Shown here: in pieces, positions 22,543 through 34,476 of the stretch
How the letters are laid out: each line of letters opens with the position of its first letter
Numbering within the stretch: position 1 is the first letter of the stretch
NCBI RefSeq assembly: GCF_963169125.1
Contig: NC_084794.1
Location: 155,196,858-155,260,857 of the forward strand
Length of the DNA: 64,000 bases
Reading direction: 5' to 3'
From: Humulus lupulus
Taxonomy: Eukaryota; Streptophyta; Magnoliopsida; Rosales; Cannabaceae
Translations under genes and position numbers: made by a program
The notes under the pieces: model-generated
What the model saw: the letters and a program-made list of their open reading frames with translations, nothing else
Told to the model about the DNA's origin: nothing
Databases searched by the model: none

Positions 22543-23685
22543 TTATTTATTCACAAAGTGTTTCCCTTCATCACTAATAAGTGCTCGGGGAGTGCCAAAT
22601 CTAGTAAAAATATGTTTATGAAGAAAATTAAGCACAATTTTACCGTCATTGGCTCTAGTTGCTGCAGCCTCCACCCATTTAGATACATAATCGACTGCCA
22701 ATAGAATATATTCATTGTTGTAAGATGGTGGAAAAGGCCCCATGAAATCAATGCCCCATACATCAAAAAGTTCCACTTCAAGAATTCCATGTAAAGGCAT
22801 CTCATTTCTCCTCGAGATATTACCAGTTCGCTGACATCTATCACAAGCCTTGACAAAAGCATTAGCATCTTTGAATAATGAAGGCCAATAGAAACCACTT
22901 TGTAATACCTTGGCTGCCGTTCTAGATGCACCAAAGTGCCCACCACATTGTTGAGTGAGACAATGGTTGAGAATTGACTGCATCTCTTCTTCAGGAACAC
23001 ACCGTCTGATAATTTGATCCACACAATGCCTATAGAGAATAGGCTCCTCCCAATAGTAATGTTTCACCTCGAAAAAGAATTTCTTTAATTGCTGCTTCGA
23101 CATTTCAGGAGGCACAATCTTGGCAACCAAGAAGTTCACTATGTCAACAAACCAAGGGACAGCTAATTTCTCACTTACCCCAAACAACTGCTCATCAGGA
23201 AAGTAATCATTGATTTGCACTGCTTTCTTATTTTCAGTCTCCTCCACTTCAAGTCTAGAGAGGTGGTCAGCTACCACATTCTCGCTGCCCTTCTTGTCAC
23301 GAATTTCCATGTCAAATTCTTGAAGTAAAAGAATCCATCTAATCAGTCGGGGCTTGGCATCTTTCTTTGACATCAAGTATTTAATGGCATAGTGATCAGT
23401 GTAGACAATCACTTTATTACCAATCAGATACGGTCTAAATTTATCACAGGAAAACACAATAGCTAGCAACTCTTTTTCTGTAGTAGCATAATTCAGTTGA
23501 GCATCATTTAGAGTCCAACTAGCATAATAAATAGACCTGAATACCTTGTCAATTCGCTGTCCCAAAACTGTCCCCACTGCATAGTCACTAGCATCACACA
23601 TCAACTCAAAAGGCAATTCCCAATTTGGAGCTATCACAATTGGAGCAGAAATAAGCTTTTCTTTCAAGAAGTTGAAATCCTTCAA
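22543..23685 (-). pseudogene. Athila A pol: RNase H and integrase N-terminal/core
   Basis: 380 codons open. RNase H motifs: [56 protein letters not shown]. The integrase zinc module is [12 protein letters not shown]...CDRCQRTGN (HHCC). The core has [20 protein letters not shown] with the first Asp and [13 protein letters not shown] with the second. The stop at 22541-22543 (TAA) falls just before the Glu-bearing segment; another (23689-23691) precedes this piece. Enzyme role: removal of template RNA and insertion of cDNA into the host chromosome. Confidence 0.92.
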
Positions 23686-23688
23686 ACA

Positions 23689-23949
23689 TTAATCATTAAA
23701 ATCAAAGACAACTCCATTCATAAGCAGATTCGAGAGAGGCTTGGACACTTTAGAGAAATCTTTTATGAATCTTCGATAGAACCCAGCATGACTAAGAAAA
23801 CTTCTTACACCTTTGACTGAAACTGGTGGAGGAAGCTTTTCAATGGTAGAAATTTTTGCTCTATCAACCTCAATTCCCTCACTCGAAATTTTATGGCCAA
23901 GAACAATCCCCTCTTTTACCATAAAATGGTATTTGTCCCAATTCAACAC
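23689..23949 (-). pseudogene. Athila A pol: RT C-terminal (thumb) segment
   Basis: 87 codons: NWDKYHFMVKEGIVLGHKIS, then EVDRAKISTIEKLPPPVSVK and FLSHAGFYRRFIKDFSK, conserved after the RT active site of Ty3 elements. It is one frame away from the RT segment on its right (frameshift between 23963 and 24010) and ends at a TAA where other elements have a sense codon. Confidence 0.9.
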
Positions 23950-23962
23950 CAGATTTGCCTTC

Positions 23963-25012
23963 TCACAATCTATTCAACGCGTTCTCCAAGTTACCCAAAC
24001 AGAGGTCAAATGATGAGCCAAAAACAGAGAAATCATCCATGAATATCTCAATACACCTTTCTACCATATCTGAAAATATGGCCATCATGCACCGTTGAAA
24101 TGTTGTAGGGGCATTACATAGTCCAAATGGCATTCTCCTAAAAGCAAATGTGCCATAAGGACATGTAAAAGTTGTTTTCTCTTGATCCTCTGGCGCAATA
24201 GCGATCTGATGATACCCTGAATACCCATCCAAGAAACAGTAGTAGTTATGGCCTGCCAGTCTGTCAAGCATTTGATCAAGGAAAGGCAAAGGAAAATGAT
24301 CCTTCCTTGTTGCCATGTTGAGCTTGCGGTAATCTATACAAATCTGCCACCCCGTTACAGTTCTTGTTGGAATGAGTTCATTGTTTTCATTTTTTACCAC
24401 TGTCATACCACCCTTGTTAGGTACCACTTGCACAGGGCTCACCCATGCGCTATCAGAAATTGGGTAGATCACCCCAACGTCCAACCATTTAAGAATCTGC
24501 TCAAGTACGACTTCCTTCATGGCTGGATTGAGTCTTCTCTGGGCCTCTATGGATGGCTTGTTATTCTCCTCCAATAAGATTTTTTGCATTACTGTCGATG
24601 GGCTTATTCCTCTAATATCTGCCAAGGTCCACCCAATGGCCAATTTATGCTCCCTTAAAACCCTCAACAGTTTCTCCAATTCTATCTTTGACAGGTCAGC
24701 TGACACAATGACAGGTAAAGTTTCATTCTCTCCCAAGTATGCATATCGCAAATGATCTGGAAGAACCTTCAATTCCAGCTGCGGTGGCTGCTGAATGGAT
24801 GTTAGCGGTTTATCAGGTGCGTCTGCTAATTCTTGAAACTTCTTCCAGTATGGCAGGAAGGAATTGATCCAGTTTACACAATCTGCTATCTCAGCATCGT
24901 CATCGTCGACCTCATCACCTAATAGAACTGCCTCTAAGGCATCACTATTCATCCTTCTCTTCGAGACTGCCTTCTCTATCACATCCACACTATAGCAACT
25001 GTCACTAGCCAT
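23963..25012 (-). pseudogene. Athila A pol: reverse transcriptase
   Basis: 349 codons. Motifs in order: NPAMKEVVLEQILKWLDVGV IYP, ICIDYRKLNMATRKDHFPLP, FLDGYSGYHQIAIAPEDQEK, TFAFRRMPFGLCNAPTTFQR and IFMDDFSVFG (catalytic MDD, about 24025-24050). All main RT blocks are intact. The frame differs from gag-protease by a frameshift near 25000. The reading frame ends just after NLENALNRL owing to a second frameshift. Function in the family: copying element RNA to DNA inside the particle. Confidence 0.93.
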
Positions 25013-25245
25013 CGATACTTCATGGCCTTGAAGACATTAAAGACCACCTCTTCTCCTTGAACTCTAAGCTTAAGCTCTCCCTTTTGAACATCAAAAAGAG
25101 GTTGACCTGTGGCTAGAAATGGTCTGCCGAGAATAATAGGTACATCTGTATCCTCCTCCATGTCCAGAACGATAAAGTCAGCTGGAAATATAAACTTATC
25201 CACTTTCACAAGAACATCTTCAATAATACCCCGTGGATGTGTCAC
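24979..25245 (-). pseudogene. Athila A protease, C-terminal part
   Basis: In the same frame as gag after a single TAA at 25261-25263. It reads [40 protein letters not shown] and [13 protein letters not shown], the retropepsin fold of Athila/Tat elements (ILGRPFL is the conserved second motif). The catalytic site is in the upstream segment. The frame is lost near 25000, at the junction to RT. Confidence 0.9.
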
Positions 25246-25260
25246 CGATCGGTCTGCTAG

Positions 25261-27309
25261 TTATAGAGTGACAGTTGTTGGTTTTGCCTCCCCCAAACCA
25301 AGTCTTCTAAACACAGATAAGGGCATCAGATTAATACTCGTCCCCAGATCACATAAAGTGTGTTTGCATTCAAATTTGCGAATGGTGCAAGGTATGGTGA
25401 AGCTCCCCGGATCTCTCAGCTTTTGGGGTAACTTTCTCTGTAATATCGCGCTGCACTCTTGAGTGAGTGCTACCGCCTCATAGTCTTCCATCCTCATTTT
25501 TTTGGACAGAATCTCCTTCATGAATTTCACATAGCTGGGCATCTGCTCCAAGGCCTCAGCAAAGGGAATATTTATATGCAGCTTTTTAAACACCTCTAAA
25601 AACTTAGAAAATTGTTTATCCAGTGTAGTCTTTCTAAGCCTCTGAGGATATGGAACTCGAACTGGCTGCTCATTAACAACTGGCGGACTCTTTTCTGAAA
25701 GCTGGTGGTCTTCAGTAACCTTTGCTGAATCAAACTGTTCACCCATCTCTCCATTCTGAACCACTGCCTGTGGAGATCTAGACTGCTCAGTTTGCTTCCC
25801 ACTCCTCAAAGTAATTTCCTGAACTTGCTCCTTAGGGTTGACTTCAGTATTACCAGGAAAATTTCCTTGCGGTCTGTTATTAAGCATATTAGCCAACTGC
25901 CCTACATGAGTTTCCAGGTTTTTGATAGAAGATCTAGTCTCTTTCATAAACTGAGTTTGAGTATTGGTGAGGGTCAATAATGCAGCTTGCAGTTCATTAG
26001 GCCTTTCAGGTGGAGCTTGATTCATGGATTGTTGAGGCCTAGGCTGTTGTGATGAAGAGGCTTGATGCATTGGTGGCTGAGGCATATTTTTCTGAATTTG
26101 ACCCTGAAACTGAGGTTGCTGGCCTTGATTATTCCTCCAAGAAAAATTAGGATGATTTCGCCACCCAGGATTGTAAGTATTGGAGAATGGATTATTGAAT
26201 GGCCTCTGAAAGTTTCCCACCGCTTGAACCTGAGCTTGATCCATCGAAGTGTTATTATTCATACTGATAGGGCACTGATCAATAGAGTGAGAACCACCAC
26301 AAATTTCACACCTAGCTGCCATTTGAACCACATTAGCAGATACAGTGCTCTGTTGTAACTGTTTTGTCAAGGAGGCTACTTGTGTTGTTAGAACAGTGAT
26401 TGCATCCAGCTCATGCACCCCAGCTACCTTTCTGACCCCCGATGATCTTTCCTCAGACCACTGATGATTATTTGTGGCCATGTCCTCCAACAGCTCATAA
26501 GCACCAGTTGCACTCTTGCTCAAAAAAGTACCACCCGCTGCAGCATCAATAACAGTTCTAGTAGTAGGACATAAACCATGATAAAAATTATGCACTAACA
26601 TCCACTGTTCAATGCCATGATGAGGACATCTTCTCAAAAGTTCTTTGAACCGTTCCCAAGCTTCATACAATGATTCTCCATCATTCTGGCAAAAATTATT
26701 GATTTCTCCCCTCAATTTAGCAGCTTTGGACAGAGGGAAGAATTTTGACAAAAACTTCTGAGCCAAAACTTGCCAGGTAATAATAGAGTTCGGTTGCAAA
26801 GAGTTCAGCCAACTTTTAGCTCTATCCCTCAGAGAAAATGGGAAAAGCCTAAGTTTAATAGCGTCATCACTCACCCCATTGTATTTAAAAGTTCCACACA
26901 GCTCCAGAAAATTAGAAAAATGGGTGTGAGGATCTTCAGAAGGCAACCCATTAAATTGAACAGAGGATTGCACCATTTGTAGAATAGCTGGCTTGATCTC
27001 AAAATTGTTAGCCTCTACAGCTGGTGGGCGTATACTGTTTTGTACTCCCGTCAGAGTGGGCAGTACATAGTCTCTCAAGCTCCTCTCAGCATTGTTCTGA
27101 GCCTGGCCCCCTTGTGCAATTCCAGGAATTAAAACATTCCTGTCACCCCCATCATTCTGTGCCATCTTCACATATTTCTGGGCTTCCCTCTTGTTCTTTC
27201 TATTTTGCTTGCATGACTTTTCAATCTCAGGATTCAAAGGAACAAGACTGTCTGCTCCTCTTCTGCTTCGCATATAACACAATTCACCTGAGATAGACAA
27301 ATTAAGCAA
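25261..27309 (-). CDS. Athila A gag and start of protease (open frame)
   Basis: 682 codons open. The likely start is [20 protein letters not shown] (Met 13 of the frame, 27273), about 115 bases downstream of the primer site. Capsid-like region: [55 protein letters not shown]. The zinc knuckle is [13 protein letters not shown] (CxxCxxxHxxxxC), then a Gln/Pro-rich stretch and [18 protein letters not shown]. The end carries the protease active site [22 protein letters not shown] is normal for this lineage. A premature TAA at 25261-25263 cuts off the rest of the protease. This is the best preserved gene in the window. Confidence 0.92.
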   Translation of the reverse strand: MLNLSISGELCYMRSRRGADSLVPLNPEIEKSCKQNRKNKREAQKYVKMAQNDGGDRNVLIPGIAQGGQAQNNAERSLRDYVLPTLTGVQNSIRPPAVEANNFEIKPAILQMVQSSVQFNGLPSEDPHTHFSNFLELCGTFKYNGVSDDAIKLRLFPFSLRDRAKSWLNSLQPNSIITWQVLAQKFLSKFFPLSKAAKLRGEINNFCQNDGESLYEAWERFKELLRRCPHHGIEQWMLVHNFYHGLCPTTRTVIDAAAGGTFLSKSATGAYELLEDMATNNHQWSEERSSGVRKVAGVHELDAITVLTTQVASLTKQLQQSTVSANVVQMAARCEICGGSHSIDQCPISMNNNTSMDQAQVQAVGNFQRPFNNPFSNTYNPGWRNHPNFSWRNNQGQQPQFQGQIQKNMPQPPMHQASSSQQPRPQQSMNQAPPERPNELQAALLTLTNTQTQFMKETRSSIKNLETHVGQLANMLNNRPQGNFPGNTEVNPKEQVQEITLRSGKQTEQSRSPQAVVQNGEMGEQFDSAKVTEDHQLSEKSPPVVNEQPVRVPYPQRLRKTTLDKQFSKFLEVFKKLHINIPFAEALEQMPSYVKFMKEILSKKMRMEDYEAVALTQECSAILQRKLPQKLRDPGSFTIPCTIRKFECKHTLCDLGTSINLMPLSVFRRLGLGEAKPTTVTL

Positions 27310-27389
27310 CTAAACAGGTTAAAAACAAGAGAAATTATAATCAAATTAGAATAAAAATTAATCAGACTGATATTGATAATTTTTTTCAG

Positions 27390-27407
27390 TCCCCGGCAAC
27401 GGCGCCA
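27390..27407 (-). promoter_or_regulatory. Primer-binding site, tRNA-Asp type
   Basis: The plus strand reads TCCCCGGCAACGGCGCCA, the 3' end of plant tRNA-Asp including CCA, so the minus strand is its complement. It lies six bases from the 5' LTR (27414). Asp primers are common in Athila-type elements. Confidence 0.92.
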
Positions 27408-28046
27408 AAAACTTGTTGCGAAATTTTAAGCTATGCAAGTGCACACAGTCGCAATTTGTAATAATATGGTAAAAACCAAGTATCGTCCTCAAGGACTGAA
27501 TTCTCAATTACCAGTCAATTAATTTCTCTTTCTATTTGATCAATTAGAATTCTTGATTCTTATAGACACAGCAAAAGAAACTATAATGTTCAGAAACAAT
27601 AATTAAAAATTAAATAAAATAACAAATAATAGCAAAACCTTGGATTAACTTCACTGTAAAACAATTAGGAATCCTAATCATCTCTACTATCCACTATATT
27701 AATCTTTAATGCAATTACTACTGAGACTCTTCTTCATTGAAATGATAGGTTTGCAAAAGTTTTAACTATTCGAGTTAAGAAATGGAAAACTCGACCTAGT
27801 GTGAATCCCCTATATTTCTATGGTAAATTCAAACAATAGGAAGCAGTGAATACAACCCTTAATCACATAAACCAATTTGATACTCTCATTCTAAATTGAA
27901 ATCTATGTCTATTCAATTTTAGCATATTCAAATCTCACTTTTCAGATTTTTGATTCAAATTCGTAAATCATATGTAAAAGATGCGCAGTCAAATACATAC
28001 ACAATAAACACAAATTGAATAGATTTCAGATGAAGAGAAAATAGAT

Positions 28047-30321
28047 TGTAACGACCCAAATTCGCTAATAAGGCTTAAGGGCCTTGATTAGTGTGCCAGG
28101 AGGGCATTACTGGAATAATTGTGATTTAATGAATAATTATGTGTTTAATACTGTTTATGTGATAATTGAATATATTATGTGGTAATATGATCTATGTTAT
28201 ATGTGTGAGAACCACATTATTATGTGGACAGGTTCGCTGAGGATGACTCAAGACGATTCTAGGGCCAGATAGTGGGAAAAGTCACAACGGGGTTTAAGAT
28301 ATGACTTTGGAGAAGTCGGGGATACTTTTAGATAGCGAATAGGGATTTGGGTTATCGGGACATGAAAATAAATATATGGAGATATATTTAAGGTTAGGAT
28401 GTCTAGGCGGAAATAATGGGAGATTTTACCATTTTGGCCTCGGGGACGGTTCCGGCACCCCGAGCCTCGGGATTAGCATAACACGTGAGACAGACTTAAG
28501 GAAGCCTTTAGAAGAAAAACATAAACCGACTTAATTTAGGCTCAGCTCTCTCTCTCTCACGCTTAAGGGAAACAAAGGGGAAAACCAAGGGAAGAAAACA
28601 CAGTAAATCAAAGGGGAAACAAGCTGGAATTCTTGGTTTTGAGGTGAGGAATTGAAGGTCTAGTTCAGGGGTTTGTCAAGCACTAGAACAGGGATTAAGG
28701 TAAGCATCTAAACATCTTTTCTGTGGTTGAATTCTGTGCTCTAGTTGGATTTTTGGTTAAGTGTTGAAACCAATATAGCTTTGGTGTTTTAAGGCAGAAT
28801 TAAAGAAGGGAACTTGGGGACCTAGCTTGGCTACAGCTTGGTGAAGTGGTTCTACAGCAAAGGTGAGTTCTAACTCCAAGTTTAGAGGTTTTAGATTGAG
28901 TTTGGTGGCTGGTTTGTGTGTGTTTTAGCATTTGGGTTTCAGAAATTGAAAGGAAGAGATTGGAGTGTGTTAGGCTGTGTTTTCTTGGGAGTTATGCTGT
29001 TTAGATCATGTTAAAGAGGTTGGGAATTAATTGGTTAAGAGTTAGGGAATTTTGGGATGGTTTAAGGTGAGGTTTTGAGCTTTAGAATGGAGAAAAATCT
29101 GTGTTCGAAGGGGAGGTCCGCGGCTCTGTTCTAGAGCGTTGCGGCCCTAGCATGCAAGGAAGCCAAGGGGGCTCGGCCAAGGGGGTGCGCCGCGGCGCCC
29201 AAGGCAAGGGCCGCGGTGCGTGTGTGGTTCAGTGAGGGGATAGGCTCTGTTTTGAGGAAGGGCCGCGGCTAGGCTTTGGGGGCCGTAGCCCTTGCTTGTA
29301 CACTTGGGATTTTGAGGGTTTTAGGCATGGGAGAGTGGTCTTGGGTTCTCGGGTTCGGTTTCACCACCGTGCTTGGTGGAATTAGGAGTCCCAGGAGTTG
29401 GTTTTGTAATTGGGAACCTATATTTGATTATTTATGAAACCCTATGTTTTGGTTGTGGCTAGGTGATAAAATCTTAGGCTCGGGAACGAATCGTGCTTGA
29501 GGGGCGTTGCTCGTAATTCGATAACCGTATAGACTAAAGGTAAGAAAACTACACCTGGTTGAATATATCTGACGGGACTAAGGGCTCCCTATTGTAGATG
29601 CTTGAAAAGATGGTATTATGCCATGCAAGCCATTTAGTGAACCAGCGGCCTAAGGGTGCCAAGGGTCTTACTAGCGCACAGGGCGCGGCTCGGACACTGG
29701 TATCCGAGGACAGCTTAATATGCACTAAGCTTGGTTTAAGCAGGCCAGAGTCAGTGGGTTAAATAGATGGTGCGGCCTAAGTCGTTGGCCCTGAGTAATA
29801 TGTGAAATGAATTGTATATGCTAATTATCTGTTGTGGAATATTTGATGAGTATACATGCTTACTGAGTTATTTGTCTGTTGTTGTTGTTTGAGTTATCTG
29901 TGATGTTTTCTTGCTGGGCCTTGGCTCACGGGTGCTACGTGGTGCAGGTAAAGGCAAGGGCAAGTTAGATCAGCCCTGACTGGAGAGCTCGGCGAGCAGA
30001 ATGTACATAGCCAGGTGCTCGGCCGCCACGGTTGAGATCTAGGCAAGGACTTGGAATCTAAAGACTGTCTGTTTTGGCCTTAGTATGGCTAGTGGTTCCT
30101 TATGTATTTTGGGAGTCTGTAAACTTTCTTTAACTTCGTTTTGTATGGGATCCCATGTTACTACAGTTAATATATGTTAAATGAGTCTTCTGAGACCAAA
30201 ACCTTTTAAACCCTAGCTCTTACATGTTTAGCGACACGATTTCAAATTAATGACTTGATTAGCGAGTCTTGCATCTTTATAAGTACACAGTGTAACAGTC
30301 TTGGCTATCGAGGGTGTTACA
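28047..30321 (+). mobile_element. Solo Tekay-like LTR in Athila A 5' LTR
   Basis: It starts TGTAACGACCCAAATTCGCT and ends GAGGGTGTTACA, flanked by TAGAT on both sides (28042-28046, 30322-30326), a clean 5-bp duplication. It is oriented plus, opposite to most elements here: the start resembles the U3 start of H on the other strand. It contains GC-rich boxes with GCCGCGG at 29113-29300 and a conserved block with TTGCTGGGCCTTGGCTCACG at 29910-29930 that recurs at 43336. It is the innermost insertion of the nest in this region. Confidence 0.9.
29113..29300. repeat. GC-rich paired boxes in solo LTR
   Basis: Groups of GCCGCGG/GCGGCCC-type boxes lie near 29117, 29187 and 29261 (spacing about 70 and 74), each with a second box 20-30 bases on. 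The layout recalls the GCGCT arrays of Athila, with a different word. Confidence 0.6.
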
Positions 30322-30533
30322 TAGATAAATGCATTAAATCAAAATAGAGTTTCAAGAGAGTCAATTAGAAAACATAAACAGAAATTTAGTTCATAAACAT
30401 GACTAAATCAAACATAAACATAGAATCAAAACACAAAGAAAAAGAAAAAGAAAAAGAACCCTAATTCATTTTTTGCATGAAAAGACAAGATTACCCCTGA
30501 AAATTCCCCTAAATTGTGTTTCCGTACGGACCC

Positions 30534-30713
30534 TAGCGCTGGGGCGCTACGGGATAACGCTGAGGCGCTGAAAATAAGTCTCAAAACACGTTTCTGGAAA
30601 ATTGATGGCGCTGGGGCGCTGAAATGTGGTGCCTAGGCGCTATAACCCGCATCAAAATATGCTCTCTGTTTCTCGGCAGCGCTGGGGCGCTGGTTTGTAG
30701 CGCTGGGGCGCTA
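30534..30713. repeat. GCGCTGGGGCGCT array in Athila A 5' LTR
   Basis: This is the same three box pairs as at 17673-17853, nearly unchanged, including the flanking bases. Confidence 0.85.
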
Positions 30714-31185
30714 CTTTGCACATAATAAAACTAACTCGTTTTGAACAGCTAGCAGCGTCAGCTCATCGTATTTTGATCATAACTCCTTCAATATAACTCC
30801 GAATTGAACGATTTAAAAAGATGTGGAAAGCTTAGAGAAATATCTACAGCTTCGTTTTCTAGACATGTTTCCAGAAAATGATTAAATCTTTGTCAAAATG
30901 TGGCATAAAGTCTCAGACTTGCGTTATAGAACATAAACGACGTGTGTTGAGCCTCTTTAATGTAGTATCTTCCACACATGATGTCTTGAAACTCCACAAT
31001 CAACACTAAATCCATCTTATTCATCGGTTTTAACATGTTTCTTCTCATTTCATTCCATATTATGTAATTGACCATTAAAACCTGGAACAAGAAGAAAACA
31101 AGCATAAATATGCACTAAACAATCCTAAATAACTAAAAACACAACCTAAAACGATCCCTAAAACAAACCTAAAATGACCCTAACA

Positions 31186-32552
31186 ATAGCCATGCATGTC
31201 ACATATACACAGGGTGCAGTTTTCTTACCTCAGATTCGAGCTAGAATGATTAAAAGAATGACCCTTGAGAACGATCAACTTTTAGTCCTTTAGCGGTCAC
31301 CTAGTCATAACCAAATATAGGATACCATCAATAAAAATGATCAACATAGGTTCCCAAACCAATATCTAGCCTCTGGGACATCAATCCACACTTAACCGAG
31401 TAGTAGGATCAACCCCGAGGCCTATGGCAAGCATCCCCAAGTCAAAAACCCTTTTCTGGCAAAAACTGCCTCTATGGGCCGCGGCTCACCCATCTGACAG
31501 GGCCATTCCCCTCACAAAAATGCACGTAGGCCGCAGCTCACCATAGCCATGCCGCGACCCTTTACCAAAACTAGCAAGCACCAGCTTGCTTTCCCCTGCG
31601 TTTTCCCTCGGAACTAAACCTTCAAACCAGTTCCAAACCTCCTCCAAACACTCAATCCAACCCCTAAACATCATCTATATCAAACCCTCATCAAAACCCA
31701 AGTTGAACATCAATCAAACTTCCATCAATTCAACTATCCATCAAGAGAGTTATAAACTAAAAACTCAAAGCTAAAACAGAGTAAAACCAGAAACTAATGG
31801 CTGAAACTCACCTCAAATCCGAGATTACACCTCCTTCAATAGCTGAACCAAGTCTACAAACCCAGCCCCTTGATTTCTTAGCTTGAAACCTCACTTTGAG
31901 CTCAAAAACTCCAAAGGAGAAATGGAAGAGAATGATGTACGGGATGAAGAAGGAAAACCCTATTTTTTCTCTGTTTTCTACAGCCACCTAAAGGTCATAT
32001 ACATCCAAACCAAATGACCTAAATGCCCCTAGGTCATTAAAAGTTTCTAAAGCCTTCCCAAGGGTAAAATTGGTACTTTCCACCTATCTCGTTAATCATA
32101 ATTAACGCGCTCCAATTACCGCTAATCTCAATAATCTCAAACACCAATAATTCATATCCCGTTACCCTATAATTCCCGGTAATGCTCTAATCATTAAAAA
32201 CACCCCGAGACTCACCCCGAGCCCCGAGCTTAAGCCTGTTATGACCAAACCGATAAATTATACTTAAAGATCGTCTCATGCCGAATAAATCGAACCAATC
32301 CACATTATAATGTGGCCTCACAATATATCATTGACATGCAAACAAATATATACAATTATGCCCTCAACAGGCCAAATTACCAAAACACCCCTGTAAACAA
32401 ATGTGGACCTACATGCATGCATTTAACATCATATTATAATATAATTCGCATAAACATGCATAAATTCATTTAATGGCATAATTAAACAATTATGGCCCTC
32501 CCGGCCTACTAATCAAGGTCCTAACCCTTATTAAGAAATTCGGGGCATTAGA
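31186..32552 (-). repeat. Solo Tekay-like LTR B, right part
   Basis: It continues LTR B after the Athila insertion and ends GAAATTCGGGGCATTAGA. In element direction it starts TCTAATGCCCCGAATTTC followed by TTAATAAGG, matching other Tekay starts apart from two mutated end bases. GCCGCGGCTCA boxes lie at 31478 and near 31530. No gene. Confidence 0.8.
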
Positions 32553-33801
32553 GAAACTCTAAGAAATACATGATCACCAACTTGAAATTCTACACTCCTG
32601 CGTTTCAAGTCTGAATAACTCTTCTGTTGACTCTGGGAGGCGAGCATTCGCGCTCTGATCTTCTCAATCGCCTCATTGGTCCTTTGAACCATCTCAGGAC
32701 CCAAATAACTTCTCTCACCCGTCTTGTCTCGAAGATAAGTGATCTGCACTTCCTCCCGTATAGCATCTCATACGGAGCCACTCCAATAGTCTCTTGATAG
32801 CTATTATTATACAAGAACTCAATCAAAGGAAGATACTTACTCCAAGATCCCCCAAAGTTTATTACACAGGCTCACAACATGTCCTCCAATATCTAAATCG
32901 TCCTCTCAGATTGTCCGTCGGTCTGAGGATGGTAAGCGGTACTAAACCGTAACTGCGTGCCCATAGCCTTCTGTAGGCTCTCCCAAAACTTGGAGGTGAA
33001 GGTGGGGTCTCTGTCAGACACTATCGACCTCGGAGCTCCATGAAGTCGAACAATTTCCTTAACATATAATTCAGCATACTACTCCACAGTATAAGTCATC
33101 CTAACAGGCAAAAAGTGGGCGGACCTAGTGTACCTATCCACAATCACCCACACCGAGTCATGCTTTCCTACGGCTCTCGGCAAACCAACCACAAAGTCCA
33201 TGGTGATGTCCTCCCACTTCCACTCTGGAATCCCTAGAGGCTGCAGCAATCCCGCTGGCCTCTGATGCTCAGCCTTAACCTGCTAACATGTTAAACACCT
33301 GGCCACATAATCCACCACATCCCTTTTCATGCCCGACCACCAGTATAAAGCTCTCAAATCTTGGTACATCTTCATCGTACCTGGATGTAGAGAGTAGGGA
33401 GTGGTATGTGATTCATCTAGAATCTCCCGTCGAATAACAGAATCCATCGGAACACAAATCCGACCCTTGTACTTTAGTAACCCCGTCTCGTAAATGGAAA
33501 AGTCCTTAGCCACTCCGACTAAGACGTTCTCTCTATGACCTCTCAACTGGAAATCCTCCCCCTGGGCCTCCTTGATCCTCTCAAGGAGTGTAGACGGAAG
33601 AGTGATGTTGGCTAACCGGCCAACCACCAACTCTATTCCCGCTCTAGTCATCTCCTCAACCAACTTATCAGATATCTGCCTTGAACTGAATAACTGTCCT
33701 GGGCCTCTCTGACTCAATGCATTAGCAACTACATTAGCCTTCCCAGGATGGTATAGGATATCACAATCATAATCCTTAACCAATTCTAGCAACCGCCTCT
33801 G
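32553..33801 (-). pseudogene. Element H pol: RNase H end and integrase
   Basis: From right to left: [20 protein letters not shown] and KANVVANALSQRG (end of RNase H); a spacer; ESHTTPYSLHPGTMKMYQDL with CLTC (HHCC zinc module); then, with interspersed stops, the core with TMDFVVGLP (first Asp), VSDRDPTF (second Asp) and [12 protein letters not shown] (Glu), and LIEFLYNNSYQETIGVAPYE. The last part (VEFQVGDHVFLRVS) runs to the insertion site of LTR B and continues at 15463. Stops follow the HHCC module and interrupt the core, so the enzyme is dead. Confidence 0.88.
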
Positions 33802-34437
33802 ATGCATGTGCATGTTTATGTGTTTATGCATGTTTTTCATTTGTTGTAAAATTCAAAAAAAAAAAAATTATTTGTTTTTCTTTTTGGTTTTATGTGATTT
33901 TCATTTGTTATATAATGTTAAATTTTTTTTTTAGAAAAAATATTGGTGATTTTCATTTTCTAATTATAAGAATTTTGATTGAAATAGTTCTTAGTTCTTA
34001 GTTCTTAGAAAAATATAAATAATTATTAAGTTTTACTTTTAATTTCTAAGTTAGCTTTGTTTAAATATATATTTTTCATAATGTCACTTTTCTACTCTAT
34101 TCGAATTTGTGATATTTGGATATAGTTTATTTAAACATTAAATTATTTAAATCTCTAAAAAAAAATTGAAAAATACTAGAATTTGCTTGATTATCTCTTG
34201 AGATTTAATTTATTTTTGTTTGCATAGGCTTGTCTAATGTTCACATGATGATTTGATGATAGTTTTTGTGTTTGCATGTTAAATATCTATTTTGAAAGCA
34301 ATTTTAACTTTTTAATTAATAACATAAGTTTTACTTTTATTTGTGATTTTCTTTGAACTATTTCCATTATGTAAATTTTTGAGTTAAGCATTTGACATCA
34401 CCAATTAAAAAAAAAAAAAGTGTATTTTTAATCTTTC

Positions 34438-34459
34438 TTTTGCTCGAGGACTAGCAAAA
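34438..34459. other. Hairpin before the Tat-type polypurine tract
   Basis: Arms TTTTGCT and AGCAAAA enclose CGAGGACT, eight bases. It sits about five bases before the polypurine tract, in the same position as the Athila hairpins (18343, 46434), which have the related core CTCGAGGGCGAG on their sense strand. Confidence 0.75.
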
Positions 34460-34461
34460 TA

Positions 34462-34476
34462 TTAAGTTTGGGGGTG
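34462..34476 (+). promoter_or_regulatory. Polypurine tract of Tat/Ogre-type fragment
   Basis: TTAAGTTTGGGGGTG lies directly before the LTR start TGATAACTC. Confidence 0.85.

Larger units (their letters stand above)
16751..31185 (-). mobile_element. Athila-type Ty3 retrotransposon A, nearly complete
   Basis: Both LTRs (16751-18324; 27414-31185, the second enlarged by a solo LTR) start TGTTGCGAAATT and end CCTAACA on the plus strand. They are flanked by ATAGT (16746-16750) and ATAGC (31186-31190). From right to left: Asp-type primer site, gag-protease, RT, RNase H, integrase, a spacer with a repeat array, an env-position ORF, 3' untranslated region and polypurine tract. Gag is open over 680 codons and pol has only three in-frame stops and two frameshifts. 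It therefore decayed more recently than the other elements, though it is not functional as it stands. Confidence 0.9.
27414..31185 (-). repeat. Athila A 5' LTR, interrupted and lacking its TATA region
   Basis: Same ends as the 3' LTR; 3772 bp because a 2275-bp solo LTR sits at 28047-30321. Compared with the 3' LTR it also lacks about 90 bp, corresponding to 17509-17597 there. The sequence runs from AAAAAGAAC straight to CCTAATTC at about 30456. The missing part contains the TATA box, so the promoter copy that should drive the element is disabled. The GCGCT array is kept at 30534-30713. Confidence 0.9.

Noticed and set aside
27390..27407. Perfect 3' end of tRNA-Asp
   Set aside because: Only 18 bases match and they sit next to an LTR, so this is a primer-binding site complement, not a tRNA gene.
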